Source: Streptomyces griseoluteus
GTDB lineage: Bacteria > Actinomycetota > Actinomycetes > Streptomycetales > Streptomycetaceae
Direction of reading: 5' to 3'
Length of the DNA: 64,000 bases
NCBI RefSeq assembly: GCF_004784465.1
Contig: NZ_SRRU01000011.1
Coordinates: 186,001 to 250,000 of the forward strand
The notes beneath the pieces are model-generated. The model was given only the letters and a program-made list of their open reading frames with translations. It was not told the origin of the DNA and did not search any database. This document shows, piece after piece, positions 42,704 through 51,060 of the stretch; position 1 is the stretch's first letter, and each line of letters opens with the position of its first letter. The translations under genes were made by a program, and so were the position numbers.

Positions 42704-43433
42704 TCCAGCCCTTGCGCTCCCGCGCCTCCGCCCGCACCCGCTCGATCTCCGGACCGGCCTCCGCGAGCGGACCGGAGACCAGGATCTCGTCCGGGGTGCC
42801 GATGTACGCGCCCCAGTAGATGTCGATTTCCTCCCCGGCGTACTCCCGGAACGCCTGGTGGGCGTCGAGCATCACCACCACGTCGTCCACCCCCTCCGGG
42901 AGCCCCTCCGCCAGCCGCCGCCCGGTGGTGATCTGCACCGGCCGCGCCACCCGGTTCAGGCCGGTCCGGTGCCGGGCGACCAGCGCGGAGACGCTGCTGA
43001 TGCCGGGCACCACGTCGTACGTGAACTCCACCGCGCCCTTGGCCAGCACCTCCTGCAGGATGCCGAGCGTGCTGTCGTACAGCGAGGGGTCGCCCCACAC
43101 CAGGAACGCGCCCGTGCCGTCCTCCGCGACCTCTTCCGAGATGAGCCGCTCGTAGATCCCCGCGCGGGCGGTCCGCCAGTCCTCGACGGCCGGCGAGTAG
43201 GCCGCACCGCCCGCCCGCCGGTCCCGCTCCGGGTCCCGGGCCGCCACCACCCGGTACGACCCCTCGGGCAGATGCGCGTCCAGGATGTCCCGGCGCAGCC
43301 GCGTCAGATCACTCTTCACCTCGCCCTTGTCGAGCAGGAAGAACACGTCCGTCCCGCGCATCGCCTTGACCGCCTGCAACGTGAGCTGGTCGGGGTCGCC
43401 CGCACCGATACCGATGACATGAATCTTTCGCAC
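42660..43433 (-). CDS. cobF: precorrin-6A synthase (deacetylating), C1 methyltransferase
   Basis: A 257-residue protein from GTG 43433. It has VIGIGAGDPDQLTLQAVKAM, the tetrapyrrole methylase nucleotide loop, then LDKGEVKSDLTRLRRDI, the CobF-specific segment, and VWGDPSLYDSTLGIL, VVPGISSVSALVARH. CobF methylates precorrin-5 at C-1 with loss of the acetyl fragment, yielding precorrin-6A, the substrate of CobK. This is a marker of the aerobic route. The C-terminal 15 codons overlap the end of cobK on the opposite strand. Confidence 0.95.
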   Translation of the reverse strand: MRKIHVIGIGAGDPDQLTLQAVKAMRGTDVFFLLDKGEVKSDLTRLRRDILDAHLPEGSYRVVAARDPERDRRAGGAAYSPAVEDWRTARAGIYERLISEEVAEDGTGAFLVWGDPSLYDSTLGILQEVLAKGAVEFTYDVVPGISSVSALVARHRTGLNRVARPVQITTGRRLAEGLPEGVDDVVVMLDAHQAFREYAGEEIDIYWGAYIGTPDEILVSGPLAEAGPEIERVRAEARERKGWIMDTYLLRRHPRGE

Positions 43434-43570
43434 CCACCGAGTCTGCCGCACGGCGTGAAGCGCGCCGGATACGGGGGCGGTGACGGGAACCGGGAGGCCC
43501 GCGGGGTCGTGGTAATGATCACGGCGGGATCGACAGCGATCTTCCGCCCACCTGATGACGGAGGCTCAGC

Positions 43571-44146
43571 ATGACGAGAACGACCCGTGCGGCACTGCTC
43601 CTCGCGGCCACGGCCCTCACCCCGGCCCTCCTCCTCTCCACCCCCGCGTCCGCCGCCGTCGCGGCCACGACGGTCTCGGCCACGGCGTCCACCCCGGTGG
43701 ACCAGATGTCCGACGACGACGTCCGGGTCGCCATCTCCCGCATACTCGCGGACCCGGCGAGCGGCAAGGCGGTCCTCCGCGAGGCCAACGAGGCACTGGA
43801 CGGCACGATCGCGGACCAGCGGGCGTTCCTGGAGACGGGTTACCGGCTGGCGCAGGCCGAGGACGACCGGGTGGCCATCACTCGCATCCTCGCGGACCCG
43901 AAGAGCGGGAAGGCAGTGATCCGGGAGGCGAGCAGGGCGCTGGACGGGACGATGGACGACCAGCGGGCGTTCCTGGAGACCGGTTACCGGCTGGCGCAGG
44001 GCGAGGACGACCGGGTGGCCGCCCTCCGCATCCTCGCCGACCCCAAGTCCGGTCCGGCCCTCCGCGCCGCCGCCTCCGCGGCGCTGGACGGCACGCTGGA
44101 GGAGCTGCGGTACTTCATCGCGGTGGGGCAGTACCAGGTGCACTAG
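43571..44146 (+). CDS. secreted ALF-repeat protein
   Basis: A 191-residue protein with signal peptide MTRTTRAALLLAATALTPAL, cleaved near ASAA. Three tandem repeats of 48-49 residues start at about residues 49, 98 and 146, each with DDxRVAxxRILADPxSG, an Ala-rich helix, ALDGT and a final aromatic/LAQ helix. This is the short actinobacterial ALF repeat, whose function is unknown. The first two repeats are near identical in protein, indicating recent duplication. GGAGG-like GACGGAGG precedes the start. Confidence 0.85.
   Translation: MTRTTRAALLLAATALTPALLLSTPASAAVAATTVSATASTPVDQMSDDDVRVAISRILADPASGKAVLREANEALDGTIADQRAFLETGYRLAQAEDDRVAITRILADPKSGKAVIREASRALDGTMDDQRAFLETGYRLAQGEDDRVAALRILADPKSGPALRAAASAALDGTLEELRYFIAVGQYQVH
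43715..44130 (+). repeat. three in-gene tandem repeats (about 145 bp each)
   Basis: The ALF units begin near 43715, 43862 and 44006. Units 1 and 2 share long identical stretches (for example the DNA for QRAFLETGYRLAQ); unit 3 diverges at its 3' end. They encode the repeats of the secreted ALF protein. Confidence 0.75.
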
Positions 44147-44239
44147 CTCCCGGCGAGGAGTCGCTTCGGGGCGCACATGGGTACTCGGCTCTTCCGGTGA
44201 GCCCGGACGTGCCGGGTCCCGCGGACGGAGGCAGCCGCC

Positions 44240-45121
44240 ATGTACGACAGCCCCCTTGCAGGCCGTACCGTCGTCGTGACCGGGGCCGCGCGCGGCCTGG
44301 GTGCGGCCCTGGCCCACGCGTTCGCCGAGCGAGGCGCGCGGCTCGCGTTGCTCGGCCTGGAAGGGCCGCAGCTGGACGGAGTGGCGGCATCGCTTCCGCC
44401 GCCGGTGATCGCCCTGGAGGCCGACATCACCGACTTCGGCGCCTTGGAGCGCGCGGCGGCGGAGGTACGGGAGCGGCTGGGGCGGCCGTCCGTCGTCGTG
44501 GCCAACGCCGGGATCGCCGAGGGCGGACCCTTCGCCGGGTCCGCCCCCGAGACCTGGCGGCGGGTGATCGACGTCAACCTGGTCGGCAGCGCCCTGACCG
44601 CGCGGGCGTTCCTCGCCGATCTGCTGGTCACGTCCGGCTACTTCCTCCAGGTGGCGTCGCTGGCCGCGTTCGGCACCTCACCGATGATGAGCGCCTACTG
44701 CGCGTCCAAGGCGGGTGTCGAGTCGTTCGCCCGCTCCCTCCAGGCGGAGGTGGCCCACGAGTCCGTCGGCGTGGGCATCGCCTACATCAACTGGACCGAC
44801 ACCGACATGACCCGCGACGCCGACCACCACCCCGTCCTCCGCGAACTCCGCGCCCACATGCCGGGCCCGGCCCGCAAGGTGTACCCGGCGGAGGTGGTCG
44901 CGGAACGCCTGGTCCGTGCGGTGGAACACCGGCGCACGTCGGTGTACGTACCGGCCTGGCTACGGCTCGCCCAGTGGGGGCGCGCCGTCCTTCCGCCGGT
45001 CGTACGGCACGTCTCCAGCCGGACGCTGCCGCGCTTGCAGGGCGAGCGCGCGCTGCCCCCTACGGGGTTGCTGGGGGCGGGGGGAGTGGCGGACGAAGTG
45101 CGGCGGGAAGGGCGGGCCTGA
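44240..45121 (+). CDS. short-chain dehydrogenase/reductase
   Basis: A 293-residue SDR with VVVTGAARGLGAALA (about 11-25), ANAG near 90, catalytic Ser in FLQVASLAAFG and YCASKAG for the Tyr/Lys pair. The C-terminal about 60 residues beyond the core include a hydrophobic stretch, VYVPAWLRLAQWGRAVLPPVVRHV, as in SDRs that associate with membranes or act on lipids or sterols. The substrate is unknown. A strong hairpin after the stop separates it from the convergent formaldehyde-dehydrogenase-like gene. Confidence 0.9.
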   Translation: MYDSPLAGRTVVVTGAARGLGAALAHAFAERGARLALLGLEGPQLDGVAASLPPPVIALEADITDFGALERAAAEVRERLGRPSVVVANAGIAEGGPFAGSAPETWRRVIDVNLVGSALTARAFLADLLVTSGYFLQVASLAAFGTSPMMSAYCASKAGVESFARSLQAEVAHESVGVGIAYINWTDTDMTRDADHHPVLRELRAHMPGPARKVYPAEVVAERLVRAVEHRRTSVYVPAWLRLAQWGRAVLPPVVRHVSSRTLPRLQGERALPPTGLLGAGGVADEVRREGRA

Positions 45122-45180
45122 GGAGGTGGGCGGTGGTCGGACAGGCGGTCGCCTCGTCAGCCGGCCGCAGCCCGTGAGAC

Positions 45181-45212
45181 GGACCCGCCGGCCGGCAGGC
45201 GGCCGGCGGTCC
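45181..45212. terminator. bidirectional hairpin between convergent genes
   Basis: CCGCCGGCC (45185-45193) pairs with GGCCGGCGG (45201-45209), extended by GGAC/GTCC outside a one-base bulge, loop GGCAGGC. It lies between the SDR gene and the convergent zinc dehydrogenase gene and can serve both. Confidence 0.7.
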
Positions 45213-45221
45213 ACGGGTACC

Positions 45222-46397
45222 TCAGCCCCGGTGACCGTTGCCATGTCCGTCCGGATGCAGGACGACCTTGGTCCAGCCCTCGTCACGGGCGTCGAAGTGC
45301 TCGTAGCCGGTGGGGGCCTGATCCAGGCCGAGTTCGTGGCTGACGACGAAGCTCGGCTTCGCCTTCCCGCCGGCGATCAGGTCGCGCAACGCTCGGTTGT
45401 ACCTCTTGACCGGCGCCTGCCCGGTGCCCATGTGCTGGCCCTTGAACCACATCAGGCCGAAGTCGATCGGGACCTTGCCGTGCGCCTCCAGCTCGTTCTG
45501 GGCCTTCTCGCCGCCGGGGTCCTCGGGCAGGAACACGCCCACCACGCCGATGTCGCCCGTGAACCTGACCGAGTTGATCAGCCCGTTGAGCGTGAGGCTG
45601 GCGTCCTCGTGTCCCTGGGCGTCATGGGCCTGGTAGCCGACGCACTCACAGCCGTTGTCGGCGCCCAGACCCAGGGTGGCGTCCTTGACGACCTCCGCCG
45701 GGTCCTGTTCGGCGGTGTTGACCGGGATGGCCCCGATCTCCTCCGCCTTGCGCAGCCGGTCGGGCTGGTGATCGACCACCCAGACGCGCCCGGCGCCCTT
45801 GAGGAGGGCGGAGTAGGCCGCCATCAGCCCGACGGGACCGGACCCGAAGATGACGGTCTGGTCGCCCGGTTTGACGTGGGCCATCTCAGTGGCGTGATAC
45901 CCGGTGGGGAAGATGTCGGCGAGCATGACGTAGTCGGTCTGCCGCTCGGCGGCGTCCTCGCCGAGGCGCAGGGCGTTGAAGTCCCCGTAGGGCACGCGCA
46001 GCAGCTCCGCCTGGCCGCCCTGGTAGGGACCCATGTCGGCGAATCCGTAGGCGGCTCCGGCGAGAGCCGGTTCCGGCTGCATGGTCAGGCAGTAGTTGGT
46101 GAGTCCTCGCTCGCACTGCTTGCAGAAGCCGCAGGCGATGTTGAAGGGCAGCACCACGTACTCGCCGACCTGGACCTTGCGGACCGCCGAGCCGACCTCC
46201 ACGACCTGGCCCATGTTCTCGTGTCCGAAGGTGCGGCCGGGCTCGAACGAGGTGCGGCCCTCGTACATGTGGAGATCCGAACCGCAGATGTTGGTAGTGG
46301 TGATCTTGACGATGATGTCGCAGGGGTGTTCGATCTTCGCGTCCGGTACGTCCTTCACCGCTACCGTTCGTGGTCCTTCATATACCGCTGCTTTCAT
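45222..46397 (-). CDS. glutathione-independent formaldehyde dehydrogenase-like zinc enzyme
   Basis: A 391-residue protein from ATG 46397. Zinc ligands are C38 (NICGSD), H59/E60 (GHEN), and structural cysteines C89, C92, C95, C103. The NAD motif is VIFGSGPVGLMAAYS. Insertions such as GCECVGYQAHDAQGHEDAS and MWFKGQHMGTGQAPVKRYN match the FdhA-type dismutase group, in which NAD remains tightly bound and formaldehyde or other aldehydes are oxidised without glutathione. A palindrome just upstream may be an operator. It is probably an aldehyde-detoxification enzyme. Confidence 0.9.
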   Translation of the reverse strand: MKAAVYEGPRTVAVKDVPDAKIEHPCDIIVKITTTNICGSDLHMYEGRTSFEPGRTFGHENMGQVVEVGSAVRKVQVGEYVVLPFNIACGFCKQCERGLTNYCLTMQPEPALAGAAYGFADMGPYQGGQAELLRVPYGDFNALRLGEDAAERQTDYVMLADIFPTGYHATEMAHVKPGDQTVIFGSGPVGLMAAYSALLKGAGRVWVVDHQPDRLRKAEEIGAIPVNTAEQDPAEVVKDATLGLGADNGCECVGYQAHDAQGHEDASLTLNGLINSVRFTGDIGVVGVFLPEDPGGEKAQNELEAHGKVPIDFGLMWFKGQHMGTGQAPVKRYNRALRDLIAGGKAKPSFVVSHELGLDQAPTGYEHFDARDEGWTKVVLHPDGHGNGHRG

Positions 46398-46411
46398 GAT
46401 GACTTCTCTCG

Positions 46412-46430
46412 GCCGCGGTACGACCGCGGC
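46412..46430 (-). promoter_or_regulatory. palindrome upstream of formaldehyde-dehydrogenase-like gene
   Basis: GCCGCGGT (46412-46419) and ACCGCGGC (46423-46430) are exact inverted repeats around ACG, 15 bp before the ATG at 46397. This would block or control initiation if bound by a repressor. The regulator is unknown. Confidence 0.45.
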
Positions 46431-46623
46431 ACGTCGCTGCGGGCCGTTCATCCGGATCGGGTGGAACGGCGGTGCCGCCGTGGAGCCGCCAGAGGGAGCT
46501 TCGGCGTCCCGGCGGCGTGCCGTCCGGGTCCCCGTCGGCCTCCGGCGCGAAACAGCCACTCACCGCCCGGTCGGCTGAATTTTCGGGCCCTGCCGACCCG
46601 CCGACCGCCGACGAATCTCCGGC

Positions 46624-47745
46624 TCAGGACTTCGACTGGTCGTCCTCGTCCTGAAGCATGTCCCGACGTTCCTGTTCCCGCTTGGAGAAGGCGGCTGCCC
46701 GGATCGCCTCGTCGCTCTCCAGGCCCGATCCCAGCGCGCCACCCACCGTGGCGATCGAAGCGACGAACCAGGACAGCGTCCAGTAGTCGGTGGCGTCCAG
46801 CGGGTTCTGGGTCGTGGTGGAGAAGACCTTGTCGTTGAGGATGAACAGCGCCCAGACCAAGTTGACGGCCAGCAACCCCACATAACACACGATCACCCCG
46901 ATACCCACGGTCAAGACGGTCGAGGCGTTGTAGAGGGTCGTCCTCTTCCTCTCCTCCGGCCGCGCATTCGCCGATCGATGCCACAGTTCCGCGTCCACGA
47001 TCAGCCAGCCGATCATGATGGCGACGGACCCGACCGTGGCGATCACGAGGCGGGGGGTGCTCAGGGCCTGCGACAGGCTCCAGACGGTGGAGTTCACGGT
47101 GGCCACGGCCCCGGTGGCGAGTGCGGCCGCCAGGGCCTTGGACAGACCCGGCACCAGGCGCCACGGCCGGTTGGCGCGGACCATGCCGAGAAGCACTCTC
47201 AGGTAGCCGCGCGGCCCGCCGACGACGTACCGGAGGTCGGCGGCCTCTTCCTCGTCGACCGGGCCGGGATGGATGGGGGCGAGACGGCTGACGAAGCGTC
47301 CCAGCGGCCGGCTCCGCGGATGTCCATCGGTTCCGGTGGTCTGCGGGGCGGCCAGGGCGAGGACGGCTTCTTCGACGGCCCGTCTTGCCCTCGTCTGCAG
47401 GCGCAGGGCGCCCAGCGTGGGCAGGGAGAGCAGCGCGATGCCGTGTTCGTGGCTGAGTTCCACGACGAGTTTGCGCCCGTGGACGTGCAGCGGAAGGTCG
47501 GTGATGGCCACGACGATGTCCCAGTCCTCCGTCCTGGCGCGGTCCATGATCCGGCGTACCAGGGTGGGCGGGTCCTCCGTCCCCGCGGTGAAGGGCTCGC
47601 TGACCACGCGGACCTCGAACCGCCGTCCCTGGCCCGCTTTTTCGGCGAGGCGGTCGGGGAGGGTCCGGGCCAGGCGCCGCGCGATCTCCGTCGGCGCGTC
47701 GGGGTCCGCCAGGAGAGCCACGACCGTAACGCCCTGAGACGACAC
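46624..47745 (-). CDS. membrane protein with large cytosolic N-terminal domain
   Basis: A 373-residue protein from GTG 47745 (GGAG 9 nt upstream); a longer frame to GTG 47793 is less likely. The N-terminal about 190 residues form a soluble alpha/beta domain (VTVVALLADPDAPTEIARRL, DIVVAITDLPLHVHGRKLV). Then come membrane helices at about 205-245, 250-270, 290-315 and 320-350, with a charged tail REQERRDMLQDEDDQ. The family is not recognised. The N-terminal segment recalls a nucleotide- or ligand-binding fold, but I see no diagnostic motif. Confidence 0.75.
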   Translation of the reverse strand: MSSQGVTVVALLADPDAPTEIARRLARTLPDRLAEKAGQGRRFEVRVVSEPFTAGTEDPPTLVRRIMDRARTEDWDIVVAITDLPLHVHGRKLVVELSHEHGIALLSLPTLGALRLQTRARRAVEEAVLALAAPQTTGTDGHPRSRPLGRFVSRLAPIHPGPVDEEEAADLRYVVGGPRGYLRVLLGMVRANRPWRLVPGLSKALAAALATGAVATVNSTVWSLSQALSTPRLVIATVGSVAIMIGWLIVDAELWHRSANARPEERKRTTLYNASTVLTVGIGVIVCYVGLLAVNLVWALFILNDKVFSTTTQNPLDATDYWTLSWFVASIATVGGALGSGLESDEAIRAAAFSKREQERRDMLQDEDDQSKS

Positions 47746-47904
47746 CCGCGTGACTCCTTCTCGTCGGCTGCCCCGCGATCGCGAGTGCCCCACAGCATGC
47801 CCCTGAGGTCACGTAGGCACCACGTGACACGCTGGCCCCCGTCCGCAGGCTCGGGCGGTCAGGTCGCGAGGGCGAGGTGCGTCCTGCCGGGCCGGCCGCG
47901 TCCG

Positions 47905-48420
47905 TCAGCCCCGTCGCAGACGGGGTCCCTCGGCGCCGGCGTCGATGGGGGTGGAGGTCTGCTCCACCCGCCCGGCGAGGTTCACGGCCCAGGTCGCGAG
48001 GCCGGGGAGGTCCAGGTCGTAGGGGTGGGGCCGGTTCTGCTCGGACCAGGCCGTCACCGCCCCGGCGCCCCGGCGGAGGAGGCGGGGGCCGCCCGTGGTG
48101 TTGCCGCGGGCGGAGTGGGTGAGGCCCACGGCGATCTGGGCGAGGCCGCGCCACAGCTCGCGCTCGGCGGCGGGGCCGGACTTCCAGGCGTCCTCGAACA
48201 CCTCGTGCGCGTGGAACGGCTTTCCGGCGTCCAGCAGCTTCTGCGCCTCCGCGACCGTCTCCCCAGGGCTCCGTACGACCCCCTCGGGCTGCCGCTCGAC
48301 CCCCTCGGACCCGTACGGCAGGGGACGCCCCAGCCCGTCGCGGGGCCGGGCGTTCCGCGCCCGCCCCTCGGTGTCCCGGTCGCGTCCGCCGATGTCTCCG
48401 CCCGTCTCCGCGTCTGTCAT
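47905..48420 (-). CDS. DUF309 family protein
   Basis: A 171-residue protein. The DUF309 core is clear: LLDAGKPFHAHEVFEDAWK (about 72-90), then ELWRGLAQIAVGLTHSARGNTTGG and LPGLATWAVNL. The HxxHE-type helical motif could bind metal, but the function of the family is unknown. The N-terminal about 60 residues are charged and probably disordered. There is no ribosome site at ATG 48420. It is divergent from tRNA-Pro copy 2, whose promoter lies between. Confidence 0.85.
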   Translation of the reverse strand: MTDAETGGDIGGRDRDTEGRARNARPRDGLGRPLPYGSEGVERQPEGVVRSPGETVAEAQKLLDAGKPFHAHEVFEDAWKSGPAAERELWRGLAQIAVGLTHSARGNTTGGPRLLRRGAGAVTAWSEQNRPHPYDLDLPGLATWAVNLAGRVEQTSTPIDAGAEGPRLRRG

Positions 48421-48479
48421 GCGGCCGATTCTGCCCCTCCCCGCCCACAACCCGCTTCGGAGGAGTCCCGTACGTGGGG

Positions 48480-48485
48480 TAAAGT
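48480..48485 (+). promoter_or_regulatory. probable -10 of second tRNA-Pro
   Basis: TAAAGT, 41 bp before the tRNA, is a good -10 hexamer and corresponds to TAGAGT before copy 1. No clear -35. The sequence between it and the tRNA differs from copy 1 and lacks that leader hairpin. Confidence 0.4.
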
Positions 48486-48526
48486 GCTGTTCGCGCGATC
48501 ACGCGGGTCACCGCGAGTGAGTGCAT

Positions 48527-48600
<74 letters not shown>

Positions 48601-48618
48601 CTTTACGAAGTCGCAGGT

Positions 48619-48654
48619 GAAGGCCGGTTACGGAGAAATCCGCAACCGGCCTTC
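48619..48654 (+). terminator. hairpin terminator of second tRNA-Pro
   Basis: GAAGGCCGGTT (48619-48629) pairs with AACCGGCCTTC (48644-48654). Compared with copy 1, a G:C pair is replaced by A:T on both strands of the stem, keeping the helix intact. Confidence 0.8.
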
Positions 48655-48759
48655 CGCTGTTCACGGAAACTGCGGGCGCGGCGGGTCTCCGTCGCCGTCG
48701 GGGGGTACTCGGCGCCAGGACGCGCAGGACGACTGCGCCGGCCCGGACAGGAGGACACC

Positions 48760-48954
48760 ATGGCCGACCTGAGCCCGATCGATCTTCAGAAGGCCCTCAA
48801 GGGCGCCGACTACCCCGCCAGCCGTGACGATCTCGTCTCCGTGGCCCGGAGCAACGGCGCCGACGACAAGGTCGTCGACAAGCTGGAGCACGCCGGGAAG
48901 CAACGGTTCGACGGCCCCAACGACGTGCAGAAGGCGGTCTTCGACAACGGCTGA
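48760..48954 (+). CDS. DUF2795 family small protein
   Basis: A 64-residue protein, ATG 48760 with AGGAGG upstream. It is a typical DUF2795: IDLQKALKGADYPASRDDLV, then ARSNGADDKVVDKLEH and FDGPNDVQKAVF. The family is small, helical and of unknown function, with some resemblance to the DNA-binding mIHF/ParB-linked folds claimed for relatives. It precedes the pyruvyl-transferase-like gene with no gap. Confidence 0.9.
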   Translation: MADLSPIDLQKALKGADYPASRDDLVSVARSNGADDKVVDKLEHAGKQRFDGPNDVQKAVFDNG

Positions 48955-49858
48955 CACCGGCCCGCGGCGGGTTCTCGTCACCGGCTGGTTCAGCTTCCTG
49001 CACGGGGAGGCGACCGCCGGTGACCTGCTCGCGCTGGACCGGGTACGGGAGTTGCTGCGCGGCGCGGCCGTCCCCCACGACGTCGCCTGGAGCCCCGGCT
49101 TCCGGCCGGAGGGACCGTCCCTGGACGACACCCGTCCCGGGGACTACTCCCACCTGCTCTTCGTCTGCGGCCCCGCGCACGGCCCCCAGGTCGAGGATCT
49201 GCACCGCCGGTACCCCGACTGCGTCCGGATCGCCGTGGGGAACTCCGTCCTCGACGCCGAGGACGCCGCCGTGCACGGCTTCCACCATGTCCTCGCACGG
49301 GACGCCCCGGACACCGTCCCCACCCTCGACCTGGCCGCCCGCGCGCCCGGCCCGCCGGCGCGTCCCGTGGTGGGCGTCGTCCTCACGCACGGCCAGCACG
49401 AGTACGGCCCCCGCAGGCAGCACGAGCGGGTGGCCGGGTTCGTCACGCGCTGGCTGAACGGCCGGGACTGCGCCCGTCTCGAACTGGAGACCCGGCTGGA
49501 CCCGCACGACTGGCGGCTGTGCACGACCTCCGGGCAACTGGAGAGCGTGCTGGCGCGCTGCGACCTGGTCGTCACCGACCGGCTGCACGGCCTGGTGCTC
49601 GCCCTGCGCGGCGGGGTGCCCGCCCTCGCCGTCGACCCCGTGGCGGGCGGGGCCAAGGTCACCGCTCAGGCGCGCGCCTGCGGCTGGCCCGCGCTGCTGC
49701 CCGCCGAACGGCTCGACACCCCCGCACTGGACTGGTGGTGGGACTGGTGCCTCACCTCCGGCCGGGCCCTCGCCGAGGGCACCGCCGACGGCTTCCGCCG
49801 GGACGGCACGGCGGACAGCGCGGACGGCCTGCTGCGCCTGCTGGGCGCCTCGCGCTAG
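48953..49858 (+). CDS. polysaccharide pyruvyl transferase-like protein; start codon not found
   Basis: Protein sequence resembling this family begins at about 48967 (RRVLVTGWFSFLHGEATAGD) and continues for about 297 residues, with LFVCGPAHG, VVGVVLTHGQHEYG, LVVTDRLHGLVLALRGGVPALAVD (the H-G-L segment of pyruvyl transferases) and a C-terminal Trp-rich helix. No ATG, GTG or TTG lies in frame between the DUF2795 stop and this sequence. The nearest upstream in-frame start is GTG 48824, inside the DUF2795 gene, and the next downstream would remove conserved residues. Either a rare start is used or a base is missing. I list from 48953; the true 5' end is unknown. Confidence 0.7.
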   Translation, partial: DTGPRRVLVTGWFSFLHGEATAGDLLALDRVRELLRGAAVPHDVAWSPGFRPEGPSLDDTRPGDYSHLLFVCGPAHGPQVEDLHRRYPDCVRIAVGNSVLDAEDAAVHGFHHVLARDAPDTVPTLDLAARAPGPPARPVVGVVLTHGQHEYGPRRQHERVAGFVTRWLNGRDCARLELETRLDPHDWRLCTTSGQLESVLARCDLVVTDRLHGLVLALRGGVPALAVDPVAGGAKVTAQARACGWPALLPAERLDTPALDWWWDWCLTSGRALAEGTADGFRRDGTADSADGLLRLLGASR

Positions 49859-49868
49859 CGGGGGCCGG

Positions 49869-50537
49869 TCACGGGTGGAAGCGCCACCGGCCCTCCGAGA
49901 CGACCTCCACCTTGTCGTCGCGCACGCGGAGCGCCGTGTCGTCGTCGATGAAGTAGATCGGGAAGTCCGCCCGCGCGACGATGCGATCGGCCCAGGCGTC
50001 GTCGCGTTCCGGGAAGTCCGGCGAGTACAGATGGGGCTTCAGGTACGAGTCGAGCAGGCCGAAGGGCGGGGTCACGGTGGTCGCGCCGAGCAGACGGAGG
50101 TCCGCCGTGTCCCCGATGACGTCGGCGGAGTGTCCGGTGAGATGCCGGCTGAGGATCATCGAGCCGGCGCTCAGCCCCACGTAGACCCGGTCGGTCAGTG
50201 CTTCCAGGAAGCCGTCGGCCAGGCCGTTGCCGGTGATGCTGCGGGCGAGGTGGTAGTGGTTGCCGCCGCCGACGTAGATGACGTCGGCCCGCAGCAGCCG
50301 GTCGAGCACCAACCGTCCGGGCAGGCCGTTCAGTTCCAGGATGTCGAACTCCCGCCAGCCGAGGCCGTGCACGCGGGTCATGTCGGCGAGGAGCCATCCG
50401 TGGTCGCCGGACTCGGCCATGGAGGCCGTGGGGACATACACGATGTTGGCCGACCCGAACGGCTTTCCCAGCATGTCCCGCAGGGCATCCTTCAGGCTCT
50501 CGTTGCGCAGACCGGCCGACGTCAGCAGAAGTTCCAT
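49869..50537 (-). CDS. peptidase E-like / type 1 glutamine amidotransferase-like S51 protein
   Basis: A 222-residue protein from ATG 50537. The S51 pattern is clear: ELLLTSAGLRNESLKDALRD, VYVPTASMA, VIYVGGGNHYHLARSI, and the nucleophile Ser in GLSAGSMIL, with His/Glu in the C-terminal half. Peptidase E cleaves Asp-Xaa dipeptides in the cytosol. Variants of the family also act as cyanophycinases, but the length fits dipeptidase E. It is convergent with the pyruvyl-transferase-like gene, 10 bp apart. Confidence 0.88.
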   Translation of the reverse strand: MELLLTSAGLRNESLKDALRDMLGKPFGSANIVYVPTASMAESGDHGWLLADMTRVHGLGWREFDILELNGLPGRLVLDRLLRADVIYVGGGNHYHLARSITGNGLADGFLEALTDRVYVGLSAGSMILSRHLTGHSADVIGDTADLRLLGATTVTPPFGLLDSYLKPHLYSPDFPERDDAWADRIVARADFPIYFIDDDTALRVRDDKVEVVSEGRWRFHP

Positions 50538-50631
50538 CGGCCGAGCCAATCACGCGCGTCGCCCCCGGGCAACGCCGCGCAGGGCCAGGGGAGTCTGGAA
50601 CTGGGGGCGCAGGGCTGAGCCGTGCGCTCGC

Positions 50632-51006
50632 TCAGGCGCCGGGGAGGAAGAGGCAGAACAGATGGCCGTGGGGGTCGCGCAGCACGCGGACGTCGTCCTG
50701 GGGCTGGTGCTCCTCCACCGTCGCGCCCAGGGCGCACGCGCGCTCGGTCTCGGCGGCGAGGTCGTCCACCTGGATGTCGAGATGGGCCTGCATCTGCTGC
50801 TCGCCGGGGCCGGACGGCCAGGACGGCGGGCGGTGGTCCTTCTCCAACTGGAAGCTGAGGCCGGGGCGTTCACGCTCCGGGGCCTTGAGCCGGACCCAGT
50901 CGGGCTCCCGTTCGACCTCGTCCCAGCCCAAGAGGGCGCGATAGAAGTCGGCCAGCGCGGGGGGATCGGGGGTGCCGAGCACGAAGGCTGCGAGCAGTGT
51001 CGTCAT
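50632..51006 (-). CDS. VOC (glyoxalase/bleomycin resistance) family protein
   Basis: A 124-residue protein with paired beta-alpha-beta-beta-beta modules: AAFVLGTPDPPALADFYRALLGW in the first and MQAHLDIQVDDLAAETERACALGA with DPHGHLFCLFLPGA in the second. Metal ligands are likely His in AHLDIQV and the C-terminal acidic residues, though the first-module ligand is unclear. The family includes dioxygenases and antibiotic-binding proteins; no substrate can be assigned. Confidence 0.9.
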   Translation of the reverse strand: MTTLLAAFVLGTPDPPALADFYRALLGWDEVEREPDWVRLKAPERERPGLSFQLEKDHRPPSWPSGPGEQQMQAHLDIQVDDLAAETERACALGATVEEHQPQDDVRVLRDPHGHLFCLFLPGA

Positions 51007-51060
51007 GGTCCATCCCTGCCCGCAGCCCGTTTTCGTACGCGTCCGGAATTCAATTCGGCG

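Noticed and set aside
48953..49858. Calling the DUF2795 gene and the next gene one fusion protein
   Set aside because: A TGA stop ends DUF2795 with good family length, and the next protein is in another frame.
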